From positions 1-64,000 of the forward strand of contig CAZGZC010000004.1 of assembly GCA_964529685.1 (NCBI GenBank): a DNA stretch of 64,000 nucleotides, read 5' to 3'. The stretch comes from JALQUO01 sp964529685. GTDB lineage: Bacteria; Pseudomonadota; Alphaproteobacteria; Rickettsiales; Midichloriaceae. Below are positions 27,969 through 36,740 of the stretch, piece after piece. Positions within the stretch are counted from its first letter, which is position 1, and the number at the start of each line of letters is the position of its first letter. A program made the position numbers and the translations under genes. The notes under the pieces were generated by a model, which was given only the letters and a program-made list of their open reading frames with translations, was not told the origin of the DNA and ran no database searches.

Positions 27969-29396
27969 TTACTGAACTAGACGCTGTAATGCCTGCATTG
28001 ATTGAGTCATTTGTCCAATTACTGAGATTGCAACCTGGACCTTTACATTATCTCTTGCGAATTTTTCACTTTGCTCTGCAAGATCTGCATTCATAATTGC
28101 GCCTTGAGCAAGATTTAGTTGCTCAACAGATGTACCAAGCTGTTCACTGATATTTAAGAACCTTTGTTGGTAAGCACCAAGAGCATCAAGATATTCTACT
28201 ACTTCAGACAATAATTGTGCCACCAATGGAATATCAGTGTTAGCGTCTGCTATTGAAAGCAGACTTGTAAGACCTGTTGGTGCAGCTGTAGCAGTATTAT
28301 TAGGTACATTAATTGTTGAAATTATCCCAGGTATATTATTGGCGCTTGTTAATCTTAGATTAGGGAAGCTTACTTCAACTATTGAACGATTAAGATCCGT
28401 ACCTGTTACAAATTGGAATGCGCTAAAAGAATTTTTGCCTCCTATTAACGGTATAATCTTTGACACATTATCAATACTAGCACTTGTGGCTACTAATGGA
28501 GTGCCAATGGTAGGAATTGCTCCATTAGTGAGAGAAGTTATGCCACTTGCTCCTACAGGCACTACACTGTTAAATGTTACTGATGCATTAGTTGTTGTAA
28601 AAGTAGGTGCGGTAGTAGTAGATAAAATTTGAGTTGCTGGATCATAAGTTACATTACTAATATTGATATCAACATTACTTAAGACACAATCTGCATTACA
28701 ACCGTTTGTGCCGTCATCAATATCAGCACCTTTTATAAAGATTGTTGCTCCTTTGATACTTACAGTATCACTTCCCGTGTATGTTATGCTACCACTCAAT
28801 ATACTGACACTTCCAGAAGTGATAGTCACAGCTGCAGCTGCAGCACCGTTTACACTAGCTTCTATACCAGTTAATGCAAAGCCACCTAGACTTAATTCAG
28901 AAGCATCGGCAAAAATATATTGCGCATTAGATGTATTAAGTGTTGATACTGTACCTTTTGTTATTTTTCCACCAGTAGCATTAAATAGTTTTTGTCCGTT
29001 AAAATCCACACTATCTGCAATACGATTCATTTCTGCTTTAAGTTGATTATATGTAGGACTTAGTGTTTTTTCGACTAAATCATCAGTCATGTAACCAAGC
29101 TTTGCTTTTGCCAGGACTTGATTTAACTGAGAATAAGTATTATGTATTGCTTGTAATCCGGCCTCAGCAATATATAACATGGATTGTGATTGGTCTATAC
29201 CTGTTTTTACTACGTTTAATACATCGAGCTGAGAACGCATGTTTGAACCAATAGCCAAACCAGTAGGATCTTCATAAGCGTGAGTGATGTTCTCACCAGT
29301 TGACATTTTGGTTGCTGCCATCGCTGCTTCATTTAGACTTGTAGATAGAGCCTGACGTGTAGCAACTGTATAAGAAGTTGAAAGACTTACTGCCAT
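27969..29396 (-). CDS. fliC: Flagellin
   Basis: Filament subunit. The N-terminal D0/D1 coiled-coil part includes ALSTSLNEAAMAATKMSTGE and DPTGLAIGSNMRSQLDVLN. The C-terminal part includes LNLAQGAIMNADLAEQSEKF and IGQMTQSMQALQRLVQ. The middle (residues ~150-390) is low-complexity, rich in Thr, Ser, Ala and Val, as expected for the exposed variable domain. Total length is 475. Long antisense frames over this region are shadows. It is transcribed from its own upstream region, convergent with trmD. Confidence 0.93.
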   Translation of the reverse strand: MAVSLSTSYTVATRQALSTSLNEAAMAATKMSTGENITHAYEDPTGLAIGSNMRSQLDVLNVVKTGIDQSQSMLYIAEAGLQAIHNTYSQLNQVLAKAKLGYMTDDLVEKTLSPTYNQLKAEMNRIADSVDFNGQKLFNATGGKITKGTVSTLNTSNAQYIFADASELSLGGFALTGIEASVNGAAAAAVTITSGSVSILSGSITYTGSDTVSIKGATIFIKGADIDDGTNGCNADCVLSNVDINISNVTYDPATQILSTTTAPTFTTTNASVTFNSVVPVGASGITSLTNGAIPTIGTPLVATSASIDNVSKIIPLIGGKNSFSAFQFVTGTDLNRSIVEVSFPNLRLTSANNIPGIISTINVPNNTATAAPTGLTSLLSIADANTDIPLVAQLLSEVVEYLDALGAYQQRFLNISEQLGTSVEQLNLAQGAIMNADLAEQSEKFARDNVKVQVAISVIGQMTQSMQALQRLVQ

Positions 29397-29482
29397 TATT
29401 TTTTATCTTTTAGTTAATTTTGTTTCATTTATAAAATTTTTATTCTCCCAAAAGTTTTGTGGTTTACTGGTCTTGTGTATAC

Positions 29483-29550
29483 TTATATTATACGTTATTG
29501 TTTTTTGCAATCTATAGAAATGCCTATAATGATTATTTTTGTATAGATTG
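29483..29550 (-). promoter_or_regulatory. Candidate flagellin promoter with overlapping inverted repeat
   Basis: On the minus strand a perfect TATAAT lies about 90 bases upstream of the flagellin ATG, with TAGATT 16 bases further upstream as a possible -35. The -35 overlaps one arm of a perfect 9-bp inverted repeat, CAATCTATA (29508-29516) and TATAGATTG (29542-29550), separated by 25 bases. This could be an operator. No sigma-28-type GCCGATAA box is seen. Confidence 0.35.
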
Positions 29551-29624
29551 GTTGATTATTATGTCACACATGTATCTTTTGTAGCTTATTTAAGCTCTAT
29601 AAATGATATAAAAAAATTAAGATC

Positions 29625-30755
29625 ATGAAAAAATTTTGGTTTGTTATTAGTTTTATAGCTTTACTATTACTTGCAAACTTGATCTTAAAACAGATCCATA
29701 TAAAGGGTATTAACGCTATTATTATTGATACTCAAAAGACAATGTCAGATGCTGGCATTACAATGGAGTCGATAGATAGAGACTATAAAGGATTTTTCTT
29801 TTGGGAAATAGAAACGATACTCAATGATACTGAATTTTATTCAACAATTTCAGATTGTATTTTGTATTTTCAAGTACCAGTCATTACAATGACAAGCAAA
29901 ATAAAAGTTAATAATACTGTCGTTGGCGATATAAATTTTCCATCAAATATAAAAGGGATGTTTGATCTGAATAAAGATATAGCAAAAGAGTATAATATGA
30001 GCAAACAATATCAACTGTTTTTAAGCTCAAAAAATGACATCAAGATTAATTTTAATGTATATGAACTCGGATCGAGTGCAATTAAAGAAATAATTGCTAA
30101 AGTTCCTATGATTAAATTGGAATTTGTTGAAGAGGGAGATCATGAGAAAAACAAGATGTTCGATATATCAGAGCTGACAGTAAATGCTAGAAATGATCAA
30201 GAGTTGCATATTATTTCTGATGTTAATAATCTAAATATATATATAGGATTAGATATCCTATCTAAATATTTACCAAAGAGCATTTCAGTCAATGATGCAT
30301 CAAAGAATATATTATTACAGCTTGATCTAACTAGAATCAATGAAAAATTAGAAGATAAAAGCTTAATAAAGACATATCAAGGATATTTTAATACTTTAAC
30401 TCGTGCTTTCGATATAAGGATCAGCGGAAGTAATGCCTCCACAAGAGCAAAAACAGGAGAAAAAACAAATATTTCTGATCTAGATTTTTCTATTAGAGAA
30501 TTTAATATTTTTATGGAATATTGTACAGGGATTGTAATGAGTATGAAGAGACAATCTAATCCAAATTATGATATAGGAAAAGTGCAAAAAACAAGCAATT
30601 TATTTAAAGATGCTGTGTTAAAAAATGCAGAGTTCAGAGATGGTAATATCACTATTTTTAGAGTTCAAGATAAAGATAAGCAAACCTTCTTTCAAGGTAA
30701 ACCAATTCAAGAAGTTTTCAGTAAATTTATAGAGAAAGCGAAAGAAATAGACTAA
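29625..30755 (+). CDS. Membrane-anchored periplasmic protein of unknown function
   Basis: 376 residues. A single hydrophobic N-terminal segment (FVISFIALLLLANLIL) after MKKFW acts as a signal anchor or uncleaved signal. The rest is soluble, with alternating strand-like stretches and no cysteine-rich or enzymatic motif. The pattern resembles DUF2125- or AsmA-like lipid-handling proteins of alphaproteobacteria, but this is only an impression. It is divergent from flagellin and shares its upstream region, which contains the 9-bp inverted repeat. Confidence 0.6.
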   Translation: MKKFWFVISFIALLLLANLILKQIHIKGINAIIIDTQKTMSDAGITMESIDRDYKGFFFWEIETILNDTEFYSTISDCILYFQVPVITMTSKIKVNNTVVGDINFPSNIKGMFDLNKDIAKEYNMSKQYQLFLSSKNDIKINFNVYELGSSAIKEIIAKVPMIKLEFVEEGDHEKNKMFDISELTVNARNDQELHIISDVNNLNIYIGLDILSKYLPKSISVNDASKNILLQLDLTRINEKLEDKSLIKTYQGYFNTLTRAFDIRISGSNASTRAKTGEKTNISDLDFSIREFNIFMEYCTGIVMSMKRQSNPNYDIGKVQKTSNLFKDAVLKNAEFRDGNITIFRVQDKDKQTFFQGKPIQEVFSKFIEKAKEID

Positions 30756-30915
30756 TTTATATTAGACTTATTCTATTAATTATTTGTCATTTTAATGACA
30801 CTTCAAGTTGAGAGAAAGACATTTCTAGTTACCTACGCCACTAGTGCAATTGATGATAGCAAAGTTGTAGAATGACTAAGATATAAACCTAGATTTATAG
30901 TAAAAAATCTTAGCT

Positions 30916-31020
30916 ATGAGTGATTTTATTTTAATTTTTAGAGAAATGTATGGCATTTTAATTTTTGTCTTTGCAATAGAAGTTTTTTTCATAAACATTA
31001 AGATTCTTGCAAAAGATTAA
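30916..31020 (+). CDS. Possible 34-residue single-helix membrane peptide
   Basis: A short ATG frame encodes MSDFILIFREMYGILIFVFA followed by a further hydrophobic stretch and ends in ILAKD, which would form one transmembrane helix. It ends 28 bases before the fabI ATG. There is no clear ribosome site. It may be a real small protein or a chance frame in A/T-rich DNA. The remaining bases 30756-30915 show nothing recognisable. Confidence 0.2.
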   Translation: MSDFILIFREMYGILIFVFAIEVFFINIKILAKD

Positions 31021-31048
31021 ATAAAAGGTAAAATAGCTCTAAAATTCT

Positions 31049-31828
31049 ATGTTATCAGGTAAAAAAGGTGTTATTCTTGGGATTGCAAATGAAATGTCAA
31101 TTGCTTGGCATATAGCTAAAGCTTGTAAAGAAAATGGTGCTGAAATGTGTCTAACATATCCAAATGAAGTGATGCAATCACGTGTTACTAAACTTGGAAC
31201 AGAGCTAGGTGTTAAGCATTACTTCCAATGTGATGTAGCTAATCAAGAGTCAATAGAAAGTTCTTGTAATGAGATTAAGTCCGTCTATGGAGGAATTGAT
31301 TTTATAGTTCATGCAGTCGCCTTTTCAGATAAAAATGAACTTAAAGGTCGATATGTTGATACATCTCCTGAGAACTTCTCAAATACAATGAATATCTCTT
31401 GCTATTCATTGACATCAATTTCTAGGCATTTATCTCCCATCATGAGTAAAGAAGGTAGTATTTTAACTCTTAGCTACTATGGAGCAGAGAAAGCAATTCC
31501 AAACTATAATGTAATGGGAGTAGCTAAGGCTGCTCTTGAAACTAGTGTTAAGTACCTAGCACTAGACCTAGGAATTGATGGTATAAGAGTTAACGCTATC
31601 TCAGCTGGTCCAATTAGAACTCTTGCTGCAGCAGGGATATCTGATTTTAGAAGAATGCTTAATTGGAATGAGAAAAATTCTCCTTTAAGACGAAACGTCA
31701 CTGGTGAAGATATAGGTAATGCAGCTGTATTTCTATTAAGCAAAGCTAGCTCTGGTATTACTGGTGAAATAATGCATGTTGACTGTGGATACAATGCTTT
31801 AGGTATGAAGCTTGAAGATAGTGAGTAA
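31049..31828 (+). CDS. fabI: Enoyl-[acyl-carrier-protein] reductase (NADH)
   Basis: Last reductive step of fatty acid elongation and target of triclosan-type inhibitors. A short-chain dehydrogenase fold of 259 residues: the N-terminal cofactor site reads GKKGVILGIANEMSIAWHIA, as in FabI rather than classical SDRs. The active site has SYYGAEKAIPNYNVMGVAKAALE with the Tyr-(x)6-Lys of FabI. RVNAISAGPIRTLAAAGI follows. TAAAAT at 31029-31034 is a possible -10. No other fab gene is adjacent. Confidence 0.95.
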   Translation: MLSGKKGVILGIANEMSIAWHIAKACKENGAEMCLTYPNEVMQSRVTKLGTELGVKHYFQCDVANQESIESSCNEIKSVYGGIDFIVHAVAFSDKNELKGRYVDTSPENFSNTMNISCYSLTSISRHLSPIMSKEGSILTLSYYGAEKAIPNYNVMGVAKAALETSVKYLALDLGIDGIRVNAISAGPIRTLAAAGISDFRRMLNWNEKNSPLRRNVTGEDIGNAAVFLLSKASSGITGEIMHVDCGYNALGMKLEDSE

Positions 31829-32209
31829 TAGAATCAAACTTGCTATTAATTCCTCATTTATTAAATGTTCTTTGTGCAAGTAATAAATTGTCAGATATAG
31901 AGAAAGACGAAAATATGGAGTGTGTACCTATTAATTAATAGTATTGATACTATATCAGTATATGATTAATAATAAGTTTGATCTATAAATTTTCCTTTTT
32001 AAAGCACCTCAAATTATAAATTTTATATTTTATTTGGGGATAATCACTATGAATTTCCTGCAACTTCAGGTAAATCTGGAATTGATGTAACAATGATAGC
32101 AGAACTAGGATCTTTTGAGATATTAAAAATTAGGACAACCTCTTGTATTTTATCTTTCTTTAAAAAGCGTATAATATTTTTGATAAAATCAAGTATATAA
32201 TAAAGAAAA
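31829..32209. other. Spacer between fabI and mnmE with a possible remnant
   Basis: No intact gene is seen. A plus-strand frame at 32048-32200 without its own start reads YEFPATSGKSGIDVTMIAEL and continues for about 25 codons, possibly a decayed gene end. TATAAT hexamers occur at 32170-32175 and 32196-32201, just upstream of the mnmE ATG. Confidence 0.25.
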
Positions 32210-33523
32210 ATGGATACAATCTATGGACTTTCTACAATCTTAGGTAGGTCTGGAGTTGCTGTAGTTAGAATTAGTGGCTCAAAATCACTTGACCTTTTAA
32301 AAACATTTATTTGTAGAGATATTAAACCAAGACAAGCAACTTTTGCTACTTTAAAATCCCCAGTTACAGGTGAAATCTTGGATAATATTATTGTTATTTA
32401 CTTCAAAGGACCAAATTCTTTTACAGGAGAGGATGTAGTAGAATTCCATTTACATGGGAGCATCGCAGTAATAAAAGATTTATTAAAAGAGCTAGTGAAT
32501 ATACCTTATGTACGCTGTGCAGAACCAGGAGAATTTACAAAGCAAGCCTTTCAAAATGGCAAAATGAATCTAATTGAAGTTGAAGCTCTATCTGATCTAA
32601 TTCACTCAGAAACTACTATTCAGAGACGTACTGCTATTCATCAAATCTCTGGTCATTTAACAGAACTGTACAATAGCTGGAAACAATCTATAATTGAAAT
32701 TCTGGCGCAGTTTGAGGCATATATAGATTTTCCAGATGATGATATACCACAGAAAGCGATCAATCGTGGATTGCAAATAATCAACTCTTTATCAGAACAA
32801 ATTAGAGAGCATCTTAAAATAAGTGAGAAGGCAATAGCCATAGTAAATGGCCTATCAATTGCAATAGGAGGACCACCAAATGTAGGAAAATCTAGTATTA
32901 TGAATCTACTTGCTAAGCAAGAGATAGCGATAGTATCTGATGTAGCTGGTACAACACGTGATATACTGCAAATTAAAATGGAAATTGCTGGAGTCGGTGT
33001 AACTATATATGACACAGCTGGTATAAGAGAAAATGTTTCTGATGCTGTAGAAGAAGAAGGCATCAGGCGAGCAAAATCTGCAATAGAAAGAGCTGATATT
33101 AAGATCTATGTATTTGATATATCTAATCTAGAGGAAATGCAAAACTTCATAATTGAACATGATGCAATAGTTATTCTCAATAAGAGTGATTTGGTGCAAG
33201 ATATAGGTAATTTACCAGACAATTTTATACCCTTTTCAGTAAAAAGATTACATAATTTAAATATACTTTTAAGTAGAATACAATCTATGATTGAAGAAAA
33301 ATGCTCTGTGGCATCTGATGCAATAGTTACTACTCATCAAAGACAAAAGAAAAAATTACTAGATGTATTATTCTACCTTGGATCGATAGATTTAAGTGAG
33401 CCTCTTGAAATGACAGCAGAAAAAGTTCGCTCAGCAGTTGCTTCTATTGAGTATATTACAGGGAAAATCACCCTTGATGATGTCCTAGATAAGATCTTTT
33501 CTAGTTTTTGTATTGGTAAGTGA
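32210..33523 (+). CDS. mnmE: tRNA modification GTPase MnmE
   Basis: Works with MnmG to modify U34 of tRNAs (cmnm5U). The N-terminal tetrahydrofolate-binding domain begins MDTIYGLSTILGRSGVAVVRISG. The inserted G domain has P-loop GGPPNVGKSS, DVAGTTRD, DTAGIRE and NKSD. The C-terminus ends with the conserved FCIGK, whose Cys is functional in the family. Length 437 is normal. Folate synthesis genes lie just downstream, a functional link rather than an operon. Confidence 0.95.
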   Translation: MDTIYGLSTILGRSGVAVVRISGSKSLDLLKTFICRDIKPRQATFATLKSPVTGEILDNIIVIYFKGPNSFTGEDVVEFHLHGSIAVIKDLLKELVNIPYVRCAEPGEFTKQAFQNGKMNLIEVEALSDLIHSETTIQRRTAIHQISGHLTELYNSWKQSIIEILAQFEAYIDFPDDDIPQKAINRGLQIINSLSEQIREHLKISEKAIAIVNGLSIAIGGPPNVGKSSIMNLLAKQEIAIVSDVAGTTRDILQIKMEIAGVGVTIYDTAGIRENVSDAVEEEGIRRAKSAIERADIKIYVFDISNLEEMQNFIIEHDAIVILNKSDLVQDIGNLPDNFIPFSVKRLHNLNILLSRIQSMIEEKCSVASDAIVTTHQRQKKKLLDVLFYLGSIDLSEPLEMTAEKVRSAVASIEYITGKITLDDVLDKIFSSFCIGK

Positions 33524-33792
33524 GTTATGATAAAAATTTAAAAAACTAATTCAGAATGACTTTAGACTCCTGCTGAAATTACTATGATCGTCTCATATGA
33601 GACTATAGTAGGATCAAGATATAAATTGGATTTATAAGTTCAAAAATGATAATATAAGACCTATCATGTCATATACTTCTTTTATATAAAATAAATCCAT
33701 AGGATATATCCAGTATTATAATTGGAGTGTTTTAATGAGTTAACTAATAATATTCCAGCTAAAGCAGCATCTTTTGACCGGTATATGGGTAA

Positions 33793-33966
33793 GATAGATT
33801 TTTAGGAAAAGGATTTGGTACAACAATATTAACTCAATTTATCCGCGAAATCATCAGCTCTAAGTTTATAGTTGTAGAATATAAGATGACTAATACTGCT
33901 GCAATCAAATGCTATGAGAAAATTGGTTTCAAGAGAATAAAAAATAATAGAATGATATATGAGTAA
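33793..33966 (+). pseudogene. C-terminal remnant of an AAC(6')-like GNAT acetyltransferase
   Basis: The 584-bp spacer between mnmE and folB has no intact gene. From 33793 a frame reads DRFLGKGFGTTILTQFI, then MTNTAAIKCYEKIGFKRI, and stops at 33966. GKG.GT..L and N.AAI.CYEK.GF are the acetyl-CoA and terminal motifs of aminoglycoside 6'-N-acetyltransferase-like GNATs. A TAA directly precedes it in frame and only about 55 codons remain, so it is a relic. Bases 33524-33780 and 33967-34106 show no other recognisable content. Confidence 0.6.
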
Positions 33967-34106
33967 CATTTATGTTACATCTAATAAATTAGATTTTAGA
34001 TGAGATACTTGCAAGCTTTTTTAGGAAGTGATAGAAAAGAAGTTATTTAATAACGGATTTTTGGACTTTATCACAAAAAAGTTTATAGATTAAATACAAA
34101 AATTCT

Positions 34107-34454
34107 ATGCTAAAGATATCGGATATAAGGTTATGGGTTGCTCTTGGTTGTAGTGAAGAAGAAAAGGCGTTACCTACCTGTGTTAGTATTGATGTAGAAG
34201 TTACTTTTGACTCTATACCAGCTGCAGTTGTATCAGACAGCTTAAAAGATACTGTTTGTTATGCATCAATTGTGAGCAGTATCAGAGAACTATGTCTCAA
34301 AAAAAGATTCAATTTAATTGAGTACCTTGCAGCTCAAGTCTATAAAGTAGTAGAAGATATAGTACAAGCTAGAAAAATTATAGTAAAGGTAACTAAGATG
34401 CTGCCGCCAGTTCGAGATGTTCATGGTGGAGTCTCATTCACTTATGTTGAATAG
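34107..34454 (+). CDS. folB: Dihydroneopterin aldolase
   Basis: Cleaves dihydroneopterin to 6-hydroxymethyl-dihydropterin in folate synthesis. The 115-residue length, the N-terminal KISDIRLWVALGCSEEEK (usually L.I..L...ihIGv...E), the conserved DTVCYASI region and the C-terminal VRDVHGGVSFTYVE fit the FolB family. FolK-FolP, which uses its product, starts 130 bases downstream in the same direction. Confidence 0.85.
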   Translation: MLKISDIRLWVALGCSEEEKALPTCVSIDVEVTFDSIPAAVVSDSLKDTVCYASIVSSIRELCLKKRFNLIEYLAAQVYKVVEDIVQARKIIVKVTKMLPPVRDVHGGVSFTYVE

Positions 34455-34583
34455 AGAAGACATGACATACGAAGTAATGAAAAGTGGTTGTATAGTGATT
34501 AATCTACAGATTGCTATAGGTATTATTTAAAGAGTCACTTATTGACACTAAGAATCTCTATCGGTAATTAATAGAAAATATTA

Positions 34584-35849
34584 ATGAACTGCTTTATGAT
34601 TAAAGTTTATATTGGAATTGGTAGTAATCTCGGCAATAGAATAGATAACTTAAGATTAGCCTTAGAGAAACTTAGGATTTTATTTAAAAATCTACAAGAA
34701 TCAATAATTATTGAGACTGATGCTATAATCGCAGACGGCATAGATCAAAGCTCGCGACTTCCATATCTTAATATGGTTGTATCTTGTGATACTGATCTTA
34801 GTCCTGAAGAATTATTATTAGAACTTAAATCAATTGAAAAGAGAATAGGCAGGGATGAAATGTATATAAAATGGTCTCCACGCATCATTGATTTAGATAT
34901 TTTACTTTATGGAGATGAAGTTATACAAACTCCAAACTTAACTGTGCCACATCCAGAGCTAAACAACCGTACATTTTTCCAACATCTACTAGCGCTACTT
35001 GGGGTTGATGATTTCGGCCTTCAGAATGATTCTTTTATTGGTAGTTTTGTAGCTTCTCCTAGTATAATTGGGATTGTTAATGTTACTAATGATTCTTTTT
35101 CTGATGGCGGAAAGTATAATAAAGCTGACAAAGCTATTGAACATGCTCTTAAGCTAGTAAAAGACGGTGCAAGTATAGTTGATATTGGAGCTCAATCTAC
35201 CAGACCTGGTACTATTATAAAGTCTGCTAATGATGAAATTACTGCTCTCACGCCTGTATTAGGAATGCTGCCTGAGATTGATATAAGCATAGATACTTTT
35301 CGCCATGAAGTTGTAGAGTGGGCTTTGAAAAAACATAACATTTCTTGGGTGAACGATGTCACTAGTTCACTAGAGACTAGAAGTTTAGAAATGATTAGAG
35401 ACTATGAGAAAAAGTTGTGTGTCATGCACTCATTAATAGTACCGCCAGATAGTAAAATTATATTACCTATAGATTGTGATCCAATTAAGGAAATTGTGTT
35501 ATGGGGAGAGAAGAAGATCGATCAACTATTGAGATTAAAATACAATCTAGACAATATAATTCTTGATCCAGGCATTGGCTTCGGCAAAAATTATCAGCAG
35601 AATATCTCAATTATAAAGAGAGTTGGTGAGTTGAAAAGAACATTAGGAGTGCAAATATTATTAGGACATTCACGTAAGAGCTATATATCAGCGTTTTCAA
35701 AGTCATTAGCACCTGAAAGAGATATTGAAACAATTGCAATCTCAAGTTTAATTGCAAAAGATATTGACTATTTGAGGGTTCATGATGTATCAAGTCATAT
35801 GAAGACACTAGTTGCTCAACAATCAATTGTAAGTTATGACTATAAGTAA
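34584..35849 (+). CDS. folKP: Fused HPPK-dihydropteroate synthase (FolK-FolP)
   Basis: Bifunctional folate enzyme. Residues ~5-150 are FolK (YIGIGSNLGNRI, WSPRIIDLDILLYGDE, VPHPELNNRTFF). Residues ~155-421 are FolP, with GIVNVTNDSFSDGG (usually NVTPDSFSDGG, so Pro is Asn here), DIGAQSTRPG, IDTF, DPGIGFGK, LGHSRKS and RVHD. The same fusion occurs in Rickettsia and chlamydiae. An ATG at 34596 matches the usual FolK start better than 34584. The 3' end overlaps the CADD-like gene by 14 bp, implying coupled translation. Confidence 0.92.
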   Translation: MNCFMIKVYIGIGSNLGNRIDNLRLALEKLRILFKNLQESIIIETDAIIADGIDQSSRLPYLNMVVSCDTDLSPEELLLELKSIEKRIGRDEMYIKWSPRIIDLDILLYGDEVIQTPNLTVPHPELNNRTFFQHLLALLGVDDFGLQNDSFIGSFVASPSIIGIVNVTNDSFSDGGKYNKADKAIEHALKLVKDGASIVDIGAQSTRPGTIIKSANDEITALTPVLGMLPEIDISIDTFRHEVVEWALKKHNISWVNDVTSSLETRSLEMIRDYEKKLCVMHSLIVPPDSKIILPIDCDPIKEIVLWGEKKIDQLLRLKYNLDNIILDPGIGFGKNYQQNISIIKRVGELKRTLGVQILLGHSRKSYISAFSKSLAPERDIETIAISSLIAKDIDYLRVHDVSSHMKTLVAQQSIVSYDYK

Positions 35850-36630
35850 AGCACTAAACGAAAATCTGGATAAATTCAATCTTCTCAAACACCCATTTTA
35901 TGTTGCTTGGAATGAAGGTACTCTATCAATTGAGATTTTACAGAAATATGTAACTGAGTATTATCATCACGTTGTGGCATTCCCACACTATGTAAATAAA
36001 ATTAGGTTACTCTGCCCAAACCAGGAAGATAAGGATGTTCTAGAAGATAATTTATTAGATGAGTTAGGATTAAAAGATTCTACTTTATCAGATAAAATGA
36101 CATGGGAAGAGGAAAACTGTCAAAACAAGGAAGATAAGGATGTTCTAAAAGATAATTTATTAGATGAGTTAAAATTAAAAGATTTTACTTTATCAGATAA
36201 AACGACATGGGGAAAGGAAAACCATCCTGAGTTATGGTTAAGGTTTTCAGAAGGAATTGGTGGTACAAGAGACATGAAAGATGAACCAGAACTAGAGTCA
36301 ACCAAAAAACTTGTTAATGGATATTTTGATCTTGTTAGGAATGATTATGCGACCGGCTTAGGAGCACTATATGCCTATGAGAGACAAACACCTGCTATTG
36401 CTAAATCAAAAGCAAATGGTTTGAAGTGTCACTATAATGTTAATGATGAAGAGACATTAAAATTCTTTACAGTCCACCAAGAGATAGATGAGTGGCATAG
36501 AGAACAATTGGAATGGTTAATTTCTAAACTCTCTTCTGACGAAAAGAAACGCTTTGAAATTGGTGCTGTAGCTGGTGCAAAACTACTATATGAATTCCTT
36601 GACGGTATGAATGTTATTAATTGTCATTAA
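35836..36630 (+). CDS. CADD/PqqC-like diiron oxygenase, predicted para-aminobenzoate synthase
   Basis: Heme-oxygenase-fold protein related to chlamydial CADD, which makes p-aminobenzoate from one of its own tyrosines. Equivalent features are visible: HPFYVAW (Y22, the likely sacrificial Tyr), DNLLDEL (Glu ligand), NHPELW (His ligand), AIAKSKANGL (Lys) and VHQEIDEWHREQ (H-x3-D-x2-H). Its 14-bp overlap with folK-folP supports supply of pABA to FolP. It is 264 residues against ~230 for CADD, because residues 62-96 are tandemly repeated at 97-131. The first copy keeps the Glu but has Cys in place of the ligand His. Confidence 0.85.
   Translation: MTISKALNENLDKFNLLKHPFYVAWNEGTLSIEILQKYVTEYYHHVVAFPHYVNKIRLLCPNQEDKDVLEDNLLDELGLKDSTLSDKMTWEEENCQNKEDKDVLKDNLLDELKLKDFTLSDKTTWGKENHPELWLRFSEGIGGTRDMKDEPELESTKKLVNGYFDLVRNDYATGLGALYAYERQTPAIAKSKANGLKCHYNVNDEETLKFFTVHQEIDEWHREQLEWLISKLSSDEKKRFEIGAVAGAKLLYEFLDGMNVINCH
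36019..36228 (+). repeat. 105-bp in-frame tandem duplication inside the CADD-like gene
   Basis: Two adjacent copies, 36019-36123 and 36124-36228, each encode 35 residues (NQEDKDVLEDNLLDELGLKD... and NKEDKDVLKDNLLDELKLKD...). About 12 base differences are seen, several amino-acid changing, so the duplication is not brand new and the frame has been kept. Confidence 0.93.
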
Positions 36631-36740
36631 AATCAGCTTGAGATATGGCTATTGTTTTAATACTACTTCAAATCTTGATCAAATGATTCTCAATAGTCAA
36701 GTTACATTTTTTGTATAAACTTAAAAAACGTTTTAAAAGT

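Noticed and set aside
28237..29254. Several long plus-strand frames over the flagellin gene
   Set aside because: They are antisense shadows caused by the low-complexity Thr/Val/Ala-rich flagellin sequence and show no family features.
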